Below are positions 20,843 to 31,214 of a stretch of DNA of 64,000 nt, piece by piece. Under the pieces are notes generated by a model. That model saw only the letters and a list, made by a program, of their open reading frames with translations, made no database searches and was not told the origin of the DNA. The translations under genes and the position numbers were made by a program. Source of the stretch: Rhynchopus sp. YZ270_cl-10 (lineage: Eukaryota; Euglenozoa; Diplonemea; Diplonemida; Diplonemidae); assembly GCA_964035575.1 (NCBI GenBank), contig OZ037875.1, positions 744,001 through 808,000 of the forward strand. The letters are read 5' to 3'. Each line of letters starts with the position of its first letter. Within the stretch, counting starts at the first letter, position 1.

Positions 20843-21090
20843 CCACCTGATTTTTACCCTGCGTATAGGCGCGTAAAGGCGCGTAAAGGATGGGAAAAAT
20901 GGGTGGGGTTTGGCCTTTACGCGCCTTTACGCGCCTTTACGCGCCTTTACGCGCCTTTACGCGCCTTTACGCGCCTTTACGCGCCTTTACGCGCCTTTAC
21001 GCGCCTTTACGCGCCTTTACGCGCCTTTACGCGCCTTTACGCGCCTATACGCGCCTTTACGCGCCTATACGCGGGGTAAAAATCAGGTGG
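20843..21090. mobile_element. Foldback element with an internal 10-bp minisatellite
   Basis: The left arm (20843-20889, beginning CCACCTGATTTTTACCC) is the inverted complement of the right arm ending at 21090, with about two mismatches over 47 bp. Five of six bases match directly outside (TGTATT at 20837-20842, TGTATG at 21091-21096), a likely target duplication. Between the arms are a core (GGGAAAAATGGGTGGGG) and the GCGCCTTTAC array. The unit GGCGCGTAAA is already present in the arm, so the array probably grew from the arm sequence. A relative with the same core and ends, but almost no array, lies at 52591-52692. Confidence 0.7.
20914..21074 (+). repeat. 10-bp minisatellite, ~16 units
   Basis: The unit is GCGCCTTTAC. 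The two units that read GCGCCTATAC are both near the right end, next to the arm that carries the same variant. Open frames across it are artefacts of the array. Confidence 0.9.
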
Positions 21091-22349
21091 TGTATGTGCG
21101 CATATGGGACAACACTTCATCTCCCAAGGATCCTTTTACTTTACCCCCCCATTTGTTTGTGTGTGGAGGAAACCGTGTGGCTTTGTTTTCTTCTGCAAAT
21201 GAAAACGGTGTTTAGGGATTGGGGGGGAGGGAGGGGGGGAGGGGAAGGGAGTTTTTTGTGAACAACCGTTTTTTTTCCCCTGTTTCGTCTGGGTATAAGA
21301 CCCTAATAGGGTAGTAAAAGGGCCACCCTAACCCACTGGGGTATAAAGAGCCCAGGCATCCTTTCAAAGCATCGTTTTTTTTTTATATCTCTTTGCTAAA
21401 GGCTTCCTTTTAGTTCACCTCTGTGGAGTATGCAGGAAACGCAACCTAAATAAAAAAGTAGGTAAACCGGCTTCAATGAGTCAAAATGACGAGAATGTGC
21501 ATCAAGTTTAAAAATCAAAACAACAAAGGCAGAATAATGTGGCTTTCGCCACGAGAACTCTCTCACAATTGACCGAACAAAAGGGCCAAAAAAAAAAAAA
21601 ATGTCGTTTCCAGGCAACTCCAAGAGGTAAAAAGGGATTTTTAAAAGAAATGCGTGTACCGAGTGCAAGTTGCAAAAAACGTTGCCAAATTTCCAAACAA
21701 CAGGGAGGTAACCGGGTCGGGATATTTTTCAAAAAAAAAAACCCCCCGGATTCTTCCTCCAACTCTGTTTCCAAAACAAAAAAAAAAAAAAAAAAAACTA
21801 GGGAATCCCCGCAGGGATGTTGCTAAACCGCGTAGTGGAATTCCAAAATCCTTGAGAGGTCGTTTTTTTTACGGGAAATTTTACGTGGGGAAGTCGTTTT
21901 TTTTACGGGAAATTTTACGCGGGAAATCCTTTTTTTTCCCGGGAAATTTTGAGGAGTCTTTTTTTTTTTACGGGAAAATTCTGTAGGGTTGACCCGGGAG
22001 GCTGTACCTTCAATTTTTTTTTTTGCCTGCGGCGCCATTTTTCATTTTTTGCTCCGCAAAAAGGGTTCGTTGAGTGACTGCTCTGTGGTGTAAATAGCTA
22101 TATTTTTACACCGTACCCTAATTTTTTTCGCCTGCGGCGCCATTTTATATTATTTTTTTTTGCTTCACAAAAAAAAATTCAGTTCCGTATGTTCCCGATG
22201 GTACTTGTCTTCTGAAGGAAAAGTACAAAGTGAACGTGGGGGCAGTTTGCGTAGTTGCAAACTTTGCTGCATGTTGTGACCCCACCATTTGACGGACGGA
22301 GCACGTCGAACCCAATAAGGAGTGAGAAAGAAGGATATGGCCAAAGAAA

Positions 22350-22480
22350 AAAGTAGCGTACCGTGCGCCTGCGGCGCAAGCTTGCATTACACCCTTCTTA
22401 TGACATAGTTTGGCTGCGAAAAAAGTGCAATTTTAAGCGCAATTTTGAAATGTGGCGTACCGTGGCTTCGCCAGAACGCG
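22350..22480 (-). repeat. Dispersed repeat with GCGCCGCAGGCGC palindrome, inverted copy
   Basis: Inverted relative of 7960-8105: GTACCGTGCGCCTGCGGCGC, ATGACATAGTTTGG, GTGCAATTTTAAGCGC and GTACCGTGGCTTCGCC occur in the reverse order expected. Confidence 0.65.
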
Positions 22481-24036
22481 GTTTTTTCGAAGTTTTCTTG
22501 GAAAATGGGGACACTCTCGCACGGGTTTTGTAGGCTGCACCGGTAGTGCACTCCCCGTCTTTGGTTGCTGTTGAACAAGGATTCTCTCTCCTGACTACAT
22601 CTACGCAAAGAGACGCCACCGCCTTTCTCACAGCACTATTGAGAAGCTGATGGTTCTTCATGAACAGGCACCGAGTTTAACAACGAAAAGATGGGGAATA
22701 TTCTTGAACACGCTGTTGCCTTGTTTCTCAGCACAAGCGTAACAGGTTCAAGAGAAAACGGAGGTGTTCCTGCTGATGGCGGAGGAGTTGGAAGACTTCG
22801 CTCCCCGTATTTGCTTTCGGAATTGAGCTTCTGAGGACCTTTTTCGCGCGCAGCGCGAATTTTTTTTTCTCCAAAACTGGTGCTTTCGGAAGTCGGTCAA
22901 CGACCTGTCAATATCAGGGGGTGTGTGTATAGAGTCCCTGTGTCAGCGACCTGTCAATATCGACCCCTCCCGGAGCACCAAAAACGAAAGAAATTGGACG
23001 GGGTTCTCAAAATTTTCGGGGAAAACGGCATATTTAGCGATAAGTGTGTTCGAAACGTATCATGTGGGCAAAAAAAATTATGATTTTCACCACCAGACAT
23101 GGGCCAGGGTCGAAAAATGTACCTTTTTCCCGTGTAAAAAAACCCGTAAAAAAACCCGAATTCCAAGCCCAAAAAGTGCGATTTTCGTAACTGTTTAGCG
23201 TCAGGTCTGAATCCCCGTGTGTCTGTGTGTGTATTCCATGTGCTGTTTTTCTCTCTTTTTTTTTCAAGTTAATTTTTTGAAAAGCGAAGAAAAAAAAATT
23301 CAAAATAAAGTACCACTCTAAAGTCTAACCCCCCACCCCTTCTTCTTTTCCTTCTCTCTCGCACACGATGTCTTATACTTCACCGTTCTTGGGATTCCAC
23401 CTGGCCTCCATCATTCAGTGCCTTTTATACTCCTCCTGGTTCTCTTCGGACGATGCTATTCGCTACATCATGCAGTGGGGAAAATGCGTGAATTGAAGGA
23501 GACTATGTGCTTTGTGGAAAAAGAAAATTTACACGTAGCACATCACACATATTGTGTCTGTTTTCCTGCAATTTTTGGAACGGTACACCATCTTCTATTA
23601 CACCTTTGCGTTCATTGAGGGCAAAACCTTTGTTTTTTTTTTTTTAAACCGTTCCTTCCACATCTTCCTGGGCCTCCCCAGCAGGGGGGAAAGGGGAAAT
23701 GGGTTTGGGAAGGGAGAAGGAAGGCTTTCTGGAATGGCGAGAAGGGGGGTGAGGGTTCTTATTGATGACAGCGCTTTGCATCCATTCGTGTATATTATTT
23801 GCATGTTTGTCGAGGCTACACTGTTCATTAAAAATGGTGAAGGGTTGGGGATGGGGAATCTGCCAAAGATTCGATGGCTTAGCGAAGCAGGGTTCTGTGA
23901 GGTGAGCGTGGAGGGGCACGAGGTGAAATGGGTGAACAACACTTCGTGCTGTGTTCCCTCAGGGCTGAGGGAAAAGCAGTACGGAGCAGACGGTGGTTTC
24001 GCTTTTGATTTTATTTTTTCTTCTTGTCACTCTCAG

Positions 24037-24425
24037 AGGAGTTTCTGGAAGCTAAGAGGGAGGAGGAGGAGGCGAGGGAGAGCGAGAGAGAGTGAGAGAG
24101 GGTGTGTTGGTGTTATAAGGTTCTGGTTCCACTGCACTTCTTCAATTGCTGATGAATGTCGCTGTGGTGCCATTTACCTTTTTACTTTTTGTCTTTGAGT
24201 GGGTGGAGTCTTTTGGAGTCATTTTTGAGAGGAGCTTTTGGTGACTACGCGAGGCGAGGGTTTGTCGATGGGGTGGGTGCTTGACTCTCGAAGGACGGGA
24301 CAGGCAGTGTGCTGAGGGGGCCCTTGGAAGGTGGAACATCGATGCTGAAAGGTGGGGGTGGGCAAGCCTGGGTGGGGTGGGGGTGGGCAAGACAGCATTT
24401 CACAAAGATCCCAGGGAGAGACAAA
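24037..24425 (+). repeat. 390-bp segmental duplication, copy 1
   Basis: Runs from GAGGAGTTTCTGGAAGC to CAAAGATCCCAGGGAGAGAC and repeats with few differences at 25404-25795. The minus strand carries the same 82-codon frame in both copies (24142-24390 and 25509-25757), but it is Ser/Pro/His-rich and not clearly coding. Confidence 0.8.
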
Positions 24426-24888
24426 TGGAGGTCTTTGGAAGGGAAGGGAGCAATGGAGCAATAGGTCGTGGAGTTCGGTTGAGAGTAGAGACCAGGTGAG
24501 AGTGGAGAGTGGAAAGGGGGTAGAGAACGGAACATTGTGTTTCCCGTTGAGGTGTGGGCTACTTCGAAGCACGGTACGACACGCAAAACGCTGCGGGATG
24601 GGTTGGGATGGGGGGAAAGGAAAAGAGATCACAGCTGCTTTTAAGATCTTTTCTCGAGAGGGTCCACTGGGGAGTGTGGATGATCTTAGTGTAGAATAGT
24701 TTTTTTTAAAGGTTAGGCGGGGGAGAGCTGATACCCTGTGTCATATCCGGGCCAATCTTAGCCTGGTGGGGTGAATAATGTTTTTTTTTTTTGGGGGTGG
24801 GTGACGGTAATTCTGAGAGGGGGGGAGGAATGAGTGGGTAATGTAGCTGGTGAGGCTGGGGTCTTAGCCTGGTTGGAGTTTTTTTACC

Positions 24889-25080
24889 TCAAGACAGCAA
24901 GCAAGGGTTCGTATCGGATCTGCCATTGTTATACACAGAAGGCTCCCTGACTTTATGGGTTCGTCCCAGCCTGGAGGCATCTTGCGTGAGCTCCTTAAAG
25001 GGCAAAACAGTCGGTGGTTGTGATGGTTGTTTCTTGTGTGGGAGGGATGTGGGGTGATGCGCTCGTACTACAGTATTCAT
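24889..25080 (-). other. Minus-strand frame fragment shared with 53683-53773
   Basis: The minus frame contains LPFKELTQDASRLGRTHKVR. The + strand here has TATGGGTTCGTCC(C/T)AGCC then GGAGCTCCTTAAAGGG-like sequence (24955-25005), repeated at 53698-53760. It is either a dispersed repeat or a relic of a coding family; I do not recognise the product. Confidence 0.35.
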
Positions 25081-25403
25081 TCGGTGTTCGTCTTTGAGTG
25101 TACATAGCCTCTTGGTATTGAAGCTTTTCGGGGGTGCAGTTCAGTTGCATTGGCATCGATAGGGAGGGGGGAGGGGGAGGGAGGGGAAAGGGGACGTCAG
25201 CAGAAAGCCGCAGCGAGTGTGCAGTGCAGGTTGTGGCTGCGGATGGGGTGTCTTGTCTGTGAGAGAGCTAATAATAGTGTGGTTCACCATTAGGTCCTAG
25301 CTGCAGTGAGTCTGAATGGTTGCGGGGGGTATGGATAAGTAGCGACACGGGAGGAGGTAGGAGAGGTGAGCAAAGGGGGTGTTGCTGGTTTCTACTCTTG
25401 TTG

Positions 25404-25795
25404 GAGGAGTTTCTGGAAGCTAAGAGGGAGGAGGAGGAGGAGGCGAGAGAGAGAGTGAGAGAGTGAGGGTGTGTTGGTTTTGTAAGGTTCTGGTTCCACT
25501 GCACTTCTTCAATTGCTGATGAATGTCGCTGTGGTGCCATTTACCTTTTCCCTTTTTGTCTTTGAGTGGGGATGGCATCTTTTGGAGTCTTGAGAGGAGC
25601 TTTTGGTGACTACGCGAGGCGAGGGTTTGTCGGTGATGGGGTGGGTGCTTGACTCTCGAAGGAAGGGATAGACAGTGTGCTGAGGGGGCCTTGGAAGGTG
25701 GAACATCGATGCTGAAAGGTGGGGGTGGGCAAGCCTGAGTGGGGTGGGGGTGGGCAATACAGCATTTCACAAAGATCCCAGGGAGAGACGAGGGA
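25404..25795 (+). repeat. 390-bp segmental duplication, copy 2
   Basis: Second copy of 24037-24425, about 1.37 kb downstream in direct orientation. The two differ mainly in the length of the internal GAGGAG and GAGAGA runs. Confidence 0.8.
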
Positions 25796-26288
25796 GGTCT
25801 TTTTTCAAGTTTAGGGGTTTTGGTGTGTGCGTTTCACCACAACCTCTCCCATACATACTGTAAACTTGTTTAAGTAGCTTTGCTACGCCAGGGGGGTCTC
25901 TAGGATAAAATATGTCGCGAATAAGAAAGTCTTTTCCCCCTCCCCCCTTTTTCGCTATGTATATATTTTTTTTGCGCGTACCATTTATCTATTGCTACGT
26001 GCCCTTTTTTGTTGTTATTGCTTACCACTTGCTTCGGCAAGGTTGGTTGAGGACGTTACGGGGAAATCTCACCACCACCTTCATCAGTATTTTTTGTGTT
26101 GTGTTTCCCCAGTCTCGCCCTCATGACCACATACCTCGCTGCCGTTTTTTCGGCGCTATTAACCAAAAAAGACCTTTCCCCCCATATTTTATCCTAAAGA
26201 GACCCCCTACTGGCATAGGTTTTTATGTGTGAGGAGTGTTAAGTTTCTATTTTTTTTTTTTTTTTTGGATGCCACTCAGTAGAGAAGT

Positions 26289-26428
26289 GGGTTGCAGGTT
26301 GCAGGTTGCAGGTTGCAGGTTGCAGGTTGCAGGTTGCAGGTTGCAGGTTGCAGGTTGCAGGTTGCAGGTTGCAGGTTGCAGGTTGCAGGTTGCAGGTTGC
26401 AGGTTGCAGGTTGCAGGTTGCAGGTTGC
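26289..26428 (+). repeat. 7-bp tandem array GCAGGTT, 20 units
   Basis: An uninterrupted array of GCAGGTT (equivalently TTGCAGG), essentially perfect, indicating recent expansion. The frames it keeps open on both strands (VAGCRLQ repeats) are artefacts. Confidence 0.95.
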
Positions 26429-26652
26429 CTGTAGCTCACAACTCTTCAGCGGAAGGTGGGCCGCCGGCCGACGAGCGGCTGTGTGTAGTTCACACGTTCA
26501 CACGATAGTGCTGTGAAGGCAACCATCCACAATCGTGGCCGTCCTTCTGGGCCCACTCTTCGAGCCCTCGTGCTGGCAAAGGACAGCGGCACAACGTCTC
26601 CCGTGTTCTTGTCGTTTTCATGGTCCTCAGCAACCCCATTAGGGACGCGACC

Positions 26653-27593
26653 TCAGTCAGTCAGAGTTGATTGACGCCGCATTCTGTGGAGGGAGTTCCA
26701 CATCAACCTGGGGAGGCAACCTGGGGGGGCAAGGTCATCGAATGCGTCGTCGTGCGTAGTGTTCAGGGCTGGTCTCCTGCTTAGCGCAGAAGTGGCGTGC
26801 AACGAAGGTGGCACTGCCAAGGAGCAGCACACCACCCACAGCAAGCGGCACCCACACCACCACTTCGTCACACTCTCCAACGGAGATGTTGTGTTGCCAC
26901 ACTCGTATCGGAAGGCAAAGCCACCATGCTCACTCACAGCGCGTTCACCGCCGGTGAGCGGCACTAATGTGTATCCTGTCGATGTAACGTTTCGCACCAG
27001 AAGTGCTCAAGAAAGTCGTGTCAACGTCGTACTCTGCCACAGCCTCAAGTAAGCATTGCCTAGGTCGGATGACGTCCACGTGATGCGTACATCTTCTTCA
27101 CACTGCAAAATCCAAGTCACCCTTTCATTTGGCCCGTAGTTCATGTGGCTCACATCTCACACAGCTCCAGCAGTATTCAGTGTTGATGGAAGAGCAGCAG
27201 GCACAGCGTCATAGTCCCACGAGAACAGCACCTTCTTGTTCCCAGACCACCACTTCACGTGCAGTCATTGTCGCAGTTATGTGTGCTGCAGCTCGTTGTC
27301 GTCAGCGGAGTCCCCAGAGGCTCTTCTCCAGGTCCGTTCTAGGAGTACGGAAGGATTGGGATACCGTGCTTCACGAGTATTGTCACGCATCCTGACTTCG
27401 CCTCATGTGCAGACTTCCACTCGGTAACGCCTTGCCAGACCACCTGCCACTTCTTGTGGTGCGCCCCTGGCAGTGCCTTCTGCGTTGCAGACGTGCATTT
27501 CTCTGCACCAGAATCACATCCGCACCTGTCTGCATCCTCCGCATCCTGCAATCGTGTCACCGTTCGTCTGCATGGGCGGTCACGTAGCAGCAC
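26653..27593 (-). pseudogene. Broken extracellular/surface-protein-like gene
   Basis: Minus-strand translation gives protein-like blocks, read downstream from 27593: CGCDSGAEKC-like text with WQVVWQGVTEWKS, then VKWWSGNKKVLFSWDYD, NERVTWILQCEEDVRITW, YLRLWQST and EHGGFAFRYECGN. A hydrophobic segment (CRLLWVVCCSLAV) near the C-terminus could be a membrane anchor. The blocks look like repeated, Trp- and Cys-containing beta-sandwich ectodomain pieces. The frame between about 27240 and 26653 is interrupted by at least two in-frame TGA codons, and the 27593 block lies in a different register, so the gene appears dead. The family was not recognised. Confidence 0.4.
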
Positions 27594-27599
27594 ACCACC

Positions 27600-28590
27600 T
27601 TTAGTAGGGCAAGGCCCACGGTTGTGATTAATGCGGTCCTCCCTTCCTCCCTTCCTCCTTCTCTCGCTTTCGGTTGTCGACGCTGGCTACGTCGTCACGC
27701 GCGCGTCCGCCCTCTTCTGCCTTCTCGCTTCGTCGTGGGCAGCATTCGTTAGTTACTGGGAAGATCAATCAGGGCAGCCCTTACAGGCACGTTGCGAAAT
27801 GCACCCGCCAGAGGTGTGAGTGAGAGTCACACTTGGTGTGGGGTTCTCATCATATGAACATATGAAGAGCCTCAAGGAGGTGTCCTTCTGCGGTGGTCTG
27901 TACTTCCCCTTGCTTGCTAGACGAGTAATAGGCCGGTACCTAGGTGTAGTGTTGACTCCACACAGTGTGTGACCACCTTCGTTTCCAGGGTTAGCCATCC
28001 CGGCATTTTTTACCCTCAGGCCAAGACCTTCACAGGGTTTCTGGAGGAAGTGCTACGAAAGGACCGCCAGATGCAGTTTTAGGTCCAGGGGTTTTTTGTT
28101 TGCGTGTATACTAACATGCTTGCGATAGTTGGGTCTGTAGTAAAAGAGTAAGGAAATACAATACAACTTTTACAGTCTTTTCCTAGACAGACAGTGCTCC
28201 GCTTACTCTCCACGATCGCACAGCACACAAGGGGAGGGCGTCCTCCGGGTCTTCGAACCTCTCATCTTGCTCGGGTGATTCAGTCAAACACTCTAACCGA
28301 GAAGTCGATTCTGATTTGGGGCCAACATCAACTCCAGCACAGATACCGCCCTCACATCATCTGCCGCAGCATGAAGCTCGCCACTCTACACCCATGGCAT
28401 CTCCTGCCACAGACGGATGCGTTCCCTCTCTCGTGCAATCATAGCTAATGTGTTCAGAGTGGTCTTAGATAGCGCAGCGGGGCCTTTAGAGTTTCCTTTA
28501 GCAACTAGCAACGGCATATGTAAGGGGGAACTGCCAGGTAGGGTTGGTTGTTGTCCTCATTCCGCACGCTTTGATGCCTTTTCCATGTGG
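27600..28590. other. No gene recognised
   Basis: Mixed-composition DNA with only short frames. No repeat from the named families is seen. It may contain further decayed coding sequence. Confidence 0.4.
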
Positions 28591-28597
28591 TGGCGGG

Positions 28598-29265
28598 TCA
28601 AAAAAAGAGTACAGTATCCAAAATAACCTGGGCCCGTCTCTTTGACTTCGTGGTGAGAGGCACCAAAACCTTTTCGGCATCGGCGACAGTCGTTTCTTCT
28701 GTTGCCCCGTTGGGGTTCGCTGTGTGCAACTCTTTCCCAAATATTTCGGAGAATTCTTCAGATAGTTTTCCATGGTTGAAGTTGGTGCCGGTTCCGGTGT
28801 AATTGAACTGGGCCGGTATGAGCCGGCTAGTTGCCGATGCGATGCAAATGACAGTAATTGAAGACTTGTCATCCGATCGATGCATTATTTCCCTTGCATA
28901 TCGGAGGAAGACGTCGCGCACATCCCGGGAACCAATGCCGTAAGAAAGGATTCAGCATGCGACACTGAAGCACCAGTGCACATAGCTCTTGCGCAAGCCA
29001 TTGCAGTGCTTCAGACGCAAATGGTGCGTAGGGTGGTCATTGCGCTCGTGCATGAAGTCAACTTCCCAGAGTTGCTCTCGGCTCTCCGCAAAGGCCTTCA
29101 AGGAGTCATCATTGAAGCTCATCAGCTCAGTGTACCCGAAGGTGATACAAACGGCGATATTGCAGATGGAACCAAGAGTACAATCCCCAGGGAACACTTG
29201 ACGCTCTTGACTGTGTCGACATTGCACATCTGAACCGGGTCCTGGAAAGACATGAATCCTTTCTT
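28598..29265 (-). pseudogene. Unassigned minus-strand coding remnant
   Basis: One minus-strand register holds two open blocks. One (28598-28921) contains SSITVICIASATSRL, NYTGTGTNFNHGKLSEEF and LTTKSKRRAQVI. The other (about 28952-29265) contains FNDDSLKAFAESREQLW. The composition is protein-like, but a stop lies between them and there is no start of quality. It lies downstream, on the same strand, of the reverse-transcriptase-like remnant at 29599. Function unknown; it may be part of the same decayed element. Confidence 0.3.
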
Positions 29266-29284
29266 GAGGAGGTTGATCCTGCCG

Positions 29285-29601
29285 CATCAGTGTCATCAGT
29301 GTCATCAGTGTCATCAGTGTCATCAGTGTCATCAGTGTCATCAGTGTCATCAGTGTCATCAGTGTCATCAGTGTCATCAGTGTCATCAGTGTCATCAGTG
29401 TCATCAGTGTCATCAGTGTCATCAGTGTCATCAGTGTCATCAGTGTCATCAGTGTCATCAGTGTCATCAGTGTCATCAGTGTCATCAGTGTCATCAGTGT
29501 CATCAGTGTCATCAGTGTCATCAGTGTCATCAGTGTCATCAGTGTCATCAGTGTCATCAGTGTCATCAGTGTCATCAGTGTCATCAGTGTCATCAGTGTC
29601 A
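29285..29601 (+). repeat. 9-bp tandem array CATCAGTGT, ~35 units
   Basis: A perfect or near-perfect array 317 bp long. Because 9 is a multiple of 3 and the unit lacks stops in several frames, long artefact frames run through it on both strands (SSV, HQC and MTL repeats). Perfect identity implies recent expansion or homogenisation. Confidence 0.95.
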
Positions 29602-29990
29602 TAACCCCATTTTCCGGCGGAACCGATTCCCTTCCCACGAGGCGGGAAGGGTCTTCAATGCCAGTTCAGCACACATGGATACTCCCTTCAGCTCTTCGTG
29701 TGTCTTCCACCACAACCTACCCCCTTCCTTGATAACCCCGAGGACTGTGAGGTCCCTTGTGGCACTCACTTGCATCCCGTTTATTTCCATCGCCATCTTC
29801 AACAGTGCGACGAGAAGGTGTGTCCAGCCCTGCACCGATAGCACCGATTTCGTCTCGTGGCGCTCCTTCACGGTCCGAAGGGCAATTGCCCTGAACCGCT
29901 TGGATATTATAGACCATACGACCTTTCTCTCTTCTCTGTTGCAGCCAGGAGACGTTCTGTTTCATTGGGGGTGCAACGACTTCGGACGCC
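29599..29990 (-). mobile_element. Possible LINE reverse-transcriptase fragment (post-palm region)
   Basis: The minus strand is open from about 29990 to 29599. It reads RFRAIALRTVKERHETKSVL, then MEINGMQVSATRDLTVLGVI, then LWWKTHEELKG and LKTLPASWEGN. The order ETK, x-LxVLGV, W..H..L and a WEGN-like end resembles the segment after the catalytic palm in non-LTR reverse transcriptases (KT..., L-VLGV, H...). The catalytic YADD box is not visible, so this is at best a fragment. Domain assignment is inference and needs a profile search. Confidence 0.35.
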
Positions 29991-30279
29991 CTTGGCAGGC
30001 GACGCCCTCTCCCTTCTAGCATTTCTGAACCACGTACTTACTCAACGTAGGAGCCGGTATTGTTGTATCGGGGTGAGCAGCATTCCCCCTGACATTGGTG
30101 TGGTCCTTCATTGTCTCCTCCGTCATTCCAACGAGGGCAGGGGGTGATTATTTTTTTTGAACATTGCTTTTTTCGAGATTTTTGACCGTTCCCAAATTAG
30201 AGATCTAAAAAACAGCGTCCCGACTGTGTATTGTGTACTTCCTATAACTGGACCCAACTCCCCACCACTCTTTTTGGCA

Positions 30280-30312
30280 AGGTGACCGCTCGAGGCTCAG
30301 GTCATTATCGAG
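30280..30312 (+). repeat. Divergent A repeat
   Basis: AGGTGACCGCTCGAGGCTCA then GGTCATTATC. The arms still pair. Confidence 0.4.
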
Positions 30313-30460
30313 TAGCTTCGTTCTGGACCTTCGTCTGTTATCGGCTCTCGGATATACTGATCAGAAAACTACCGATTTTTTCCCTATGAGGAAATGTTTA
30401 TCGTTTAATACCCTGCGGAGTCCGGTGGGGGTTTTTTGGTAGTGTACTTTGTGGTCCGCC

Positions 30461-30518
30461 AGAAGAAAAACCGTGGCTGCTATCTAGTGATAGTAGTCTA
30501 TAATCAAACAATTTTTTT
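30461..30518 (+). repeat. Dispersed repeat family F, copy 2
   Basis: AGAAGAAAAACCGTGGCTGC, TATCTAGTGATAGTAGTC, TATAATCAAACA and a T-run. It lacks the GGATCC 5' part. Confidence 0.6.
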
Positions 30519-30618
30519 GGATTCGCCGAATCCACCAGTACTCTTGTATACTCCACCATCGTCGCTACCCTGGGAGTGAGATGTTAGCCTCCCCAAATGA
30601 ATCTAATACTACATATTC

Positions 30619-30704
30619 GGGTGTACCCCACACACCGGTCTTTTGTACCAAGTAGTGTACACTGTTCACGAGAGGGCTGGTTGTATTTCAAGGCAACTTT
30701 TTTA
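30619..30704 (+). repeat. Dispersed repeat family C, copy 3
   Basis: GGGTGTACCCCACACACCGG, TACCAAGTAGTG, TACACTGTTCACGAGAGGG and TTGTATTTCAAGGCAAC, then a T-run. Confidence 0.7.
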
Positions 30705-30873
30705 TGGAGTCAGGCCAGCTTATTGCATTGGGAGGGCTGCCACATCCAGGGGTGAGATGTGCTGCCTGTTAATGACTTCTCGAGTCTGCATTGCACTTCA
30801 CAACAGCCTCAAGGGAAGACCTTCTTCAGAAGCCAGATAGAAAATGCTGCCCCCACCCCCACCCTACCCCCTC

Positions 30874-31036
30874 TACACGACGAGACCCAGTGACAAGTGA
30901 CAAGTGAAATCACATGTCATTTCCGCAAACCCGGACTTGTCACTCAAAAAAGTCACTTGTCATGACAAGTGATTTACTTGTCATTTCACTTGTCATTTAC
31001 TTGTCATTTTCACTTGTCACTGGGTCCCGTCGTGTA
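30874..31036. mobile_element. 163-bp Tc1/mariner-like MITE
   Basis: Starts TACACGACGAGACCCAGTG and ends as its inverted complement (CACTGGGTCCCGTCGTGTA), with one mismatch in the outer 25 bp. Both ends are bounded by TA, as expected of a TA target duplication. The interior consists of repeated CACTTGTCA/TGACAAGTG inverted units. It has no coding capacity. It lies 256 bp upstream of the cyclase gene. The superfamily is inferred only from the TA boundary. Confidence 0.65.
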
Positions 31037-31214
31037 CACTCGCGTAGATCCCCCCACTACGTAAGGAGTCATCTGATGCCACAAGGCAAGCCCCTCCCCC
31101 AAACGACTGGGATGCGTTTTTAGCACGTTTCAGCTACTATTTTTCTCAATCTGACATCTTCTCTCCCCCCTTTCCCCCCATAGAACCCTTGTCCAGAGCC
31201 CAAATTTTGGGGGT

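Larger units (their letters stand above)
19831..23300. other. Gene-free stretch with foldback and repeat DNA
   Basis: No credible gene is seen. Apart from listed repeats, it holds tandem poly-T plus ACGGGAAATTTTACG units (21860-21990), CGCCTGCGGCGCCATTTT at 22024 and 22129, and a doubled CGACCTGTCAATATC at 22900 and 22950. Short minus-strand frames at 22387-22661 have no recognisable domain. Confidence 0.5.
23301..26287. other. G-rich stretch with a duplication; no intact gene
   Basis: The + strand is strongly G-rich from 23.7 to 25.8 kb. A + frame at 23680-24010 contains VKWVNNTSCC and GADGGFAFDF, loosely like the minus-strand remnant at 26653-27240 (EHGGFAFRYECGN), so a broken relative is possible. 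No complete gene is supported. Confidence 0.4.

Noticed and set aside
20843-21090. CRISPR array
   Set aside because: Units are 10 bp without spacers and the genome is eukaryotic; the flanks are inverted arms.
20890-21261. Open frames of RLYAPLRAFT-type repeats
   Set aside because: They are translations of the 10-bp minisatellite with no start context or non-repeat domain.
24900-24925. tRNA T-arm-like GGGTTCGTATC
   Set aside because: No acceptor stem, anticodon arm or D-arm could be fitted around it. The other GGTTCGA matches also fail, so no tRNA is called.
26236-26516. VAGCRLQ-repeat frames
   Set aside because: They are translations of the GCAGGTT array.
28952-29638. A 228-codon minus-strand frame with Met-Thr-Leu repeats
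   Set aside because: Same array artefact; only the part below about 29265 is possibly coding and is listed as a remnant.
29252-30019. A 255-codon plus-strand frame with a His-Gln-Cys repeat
   Set aside because: The frame is kept open by the 9-bp array; the same array opens several frames on both strands.
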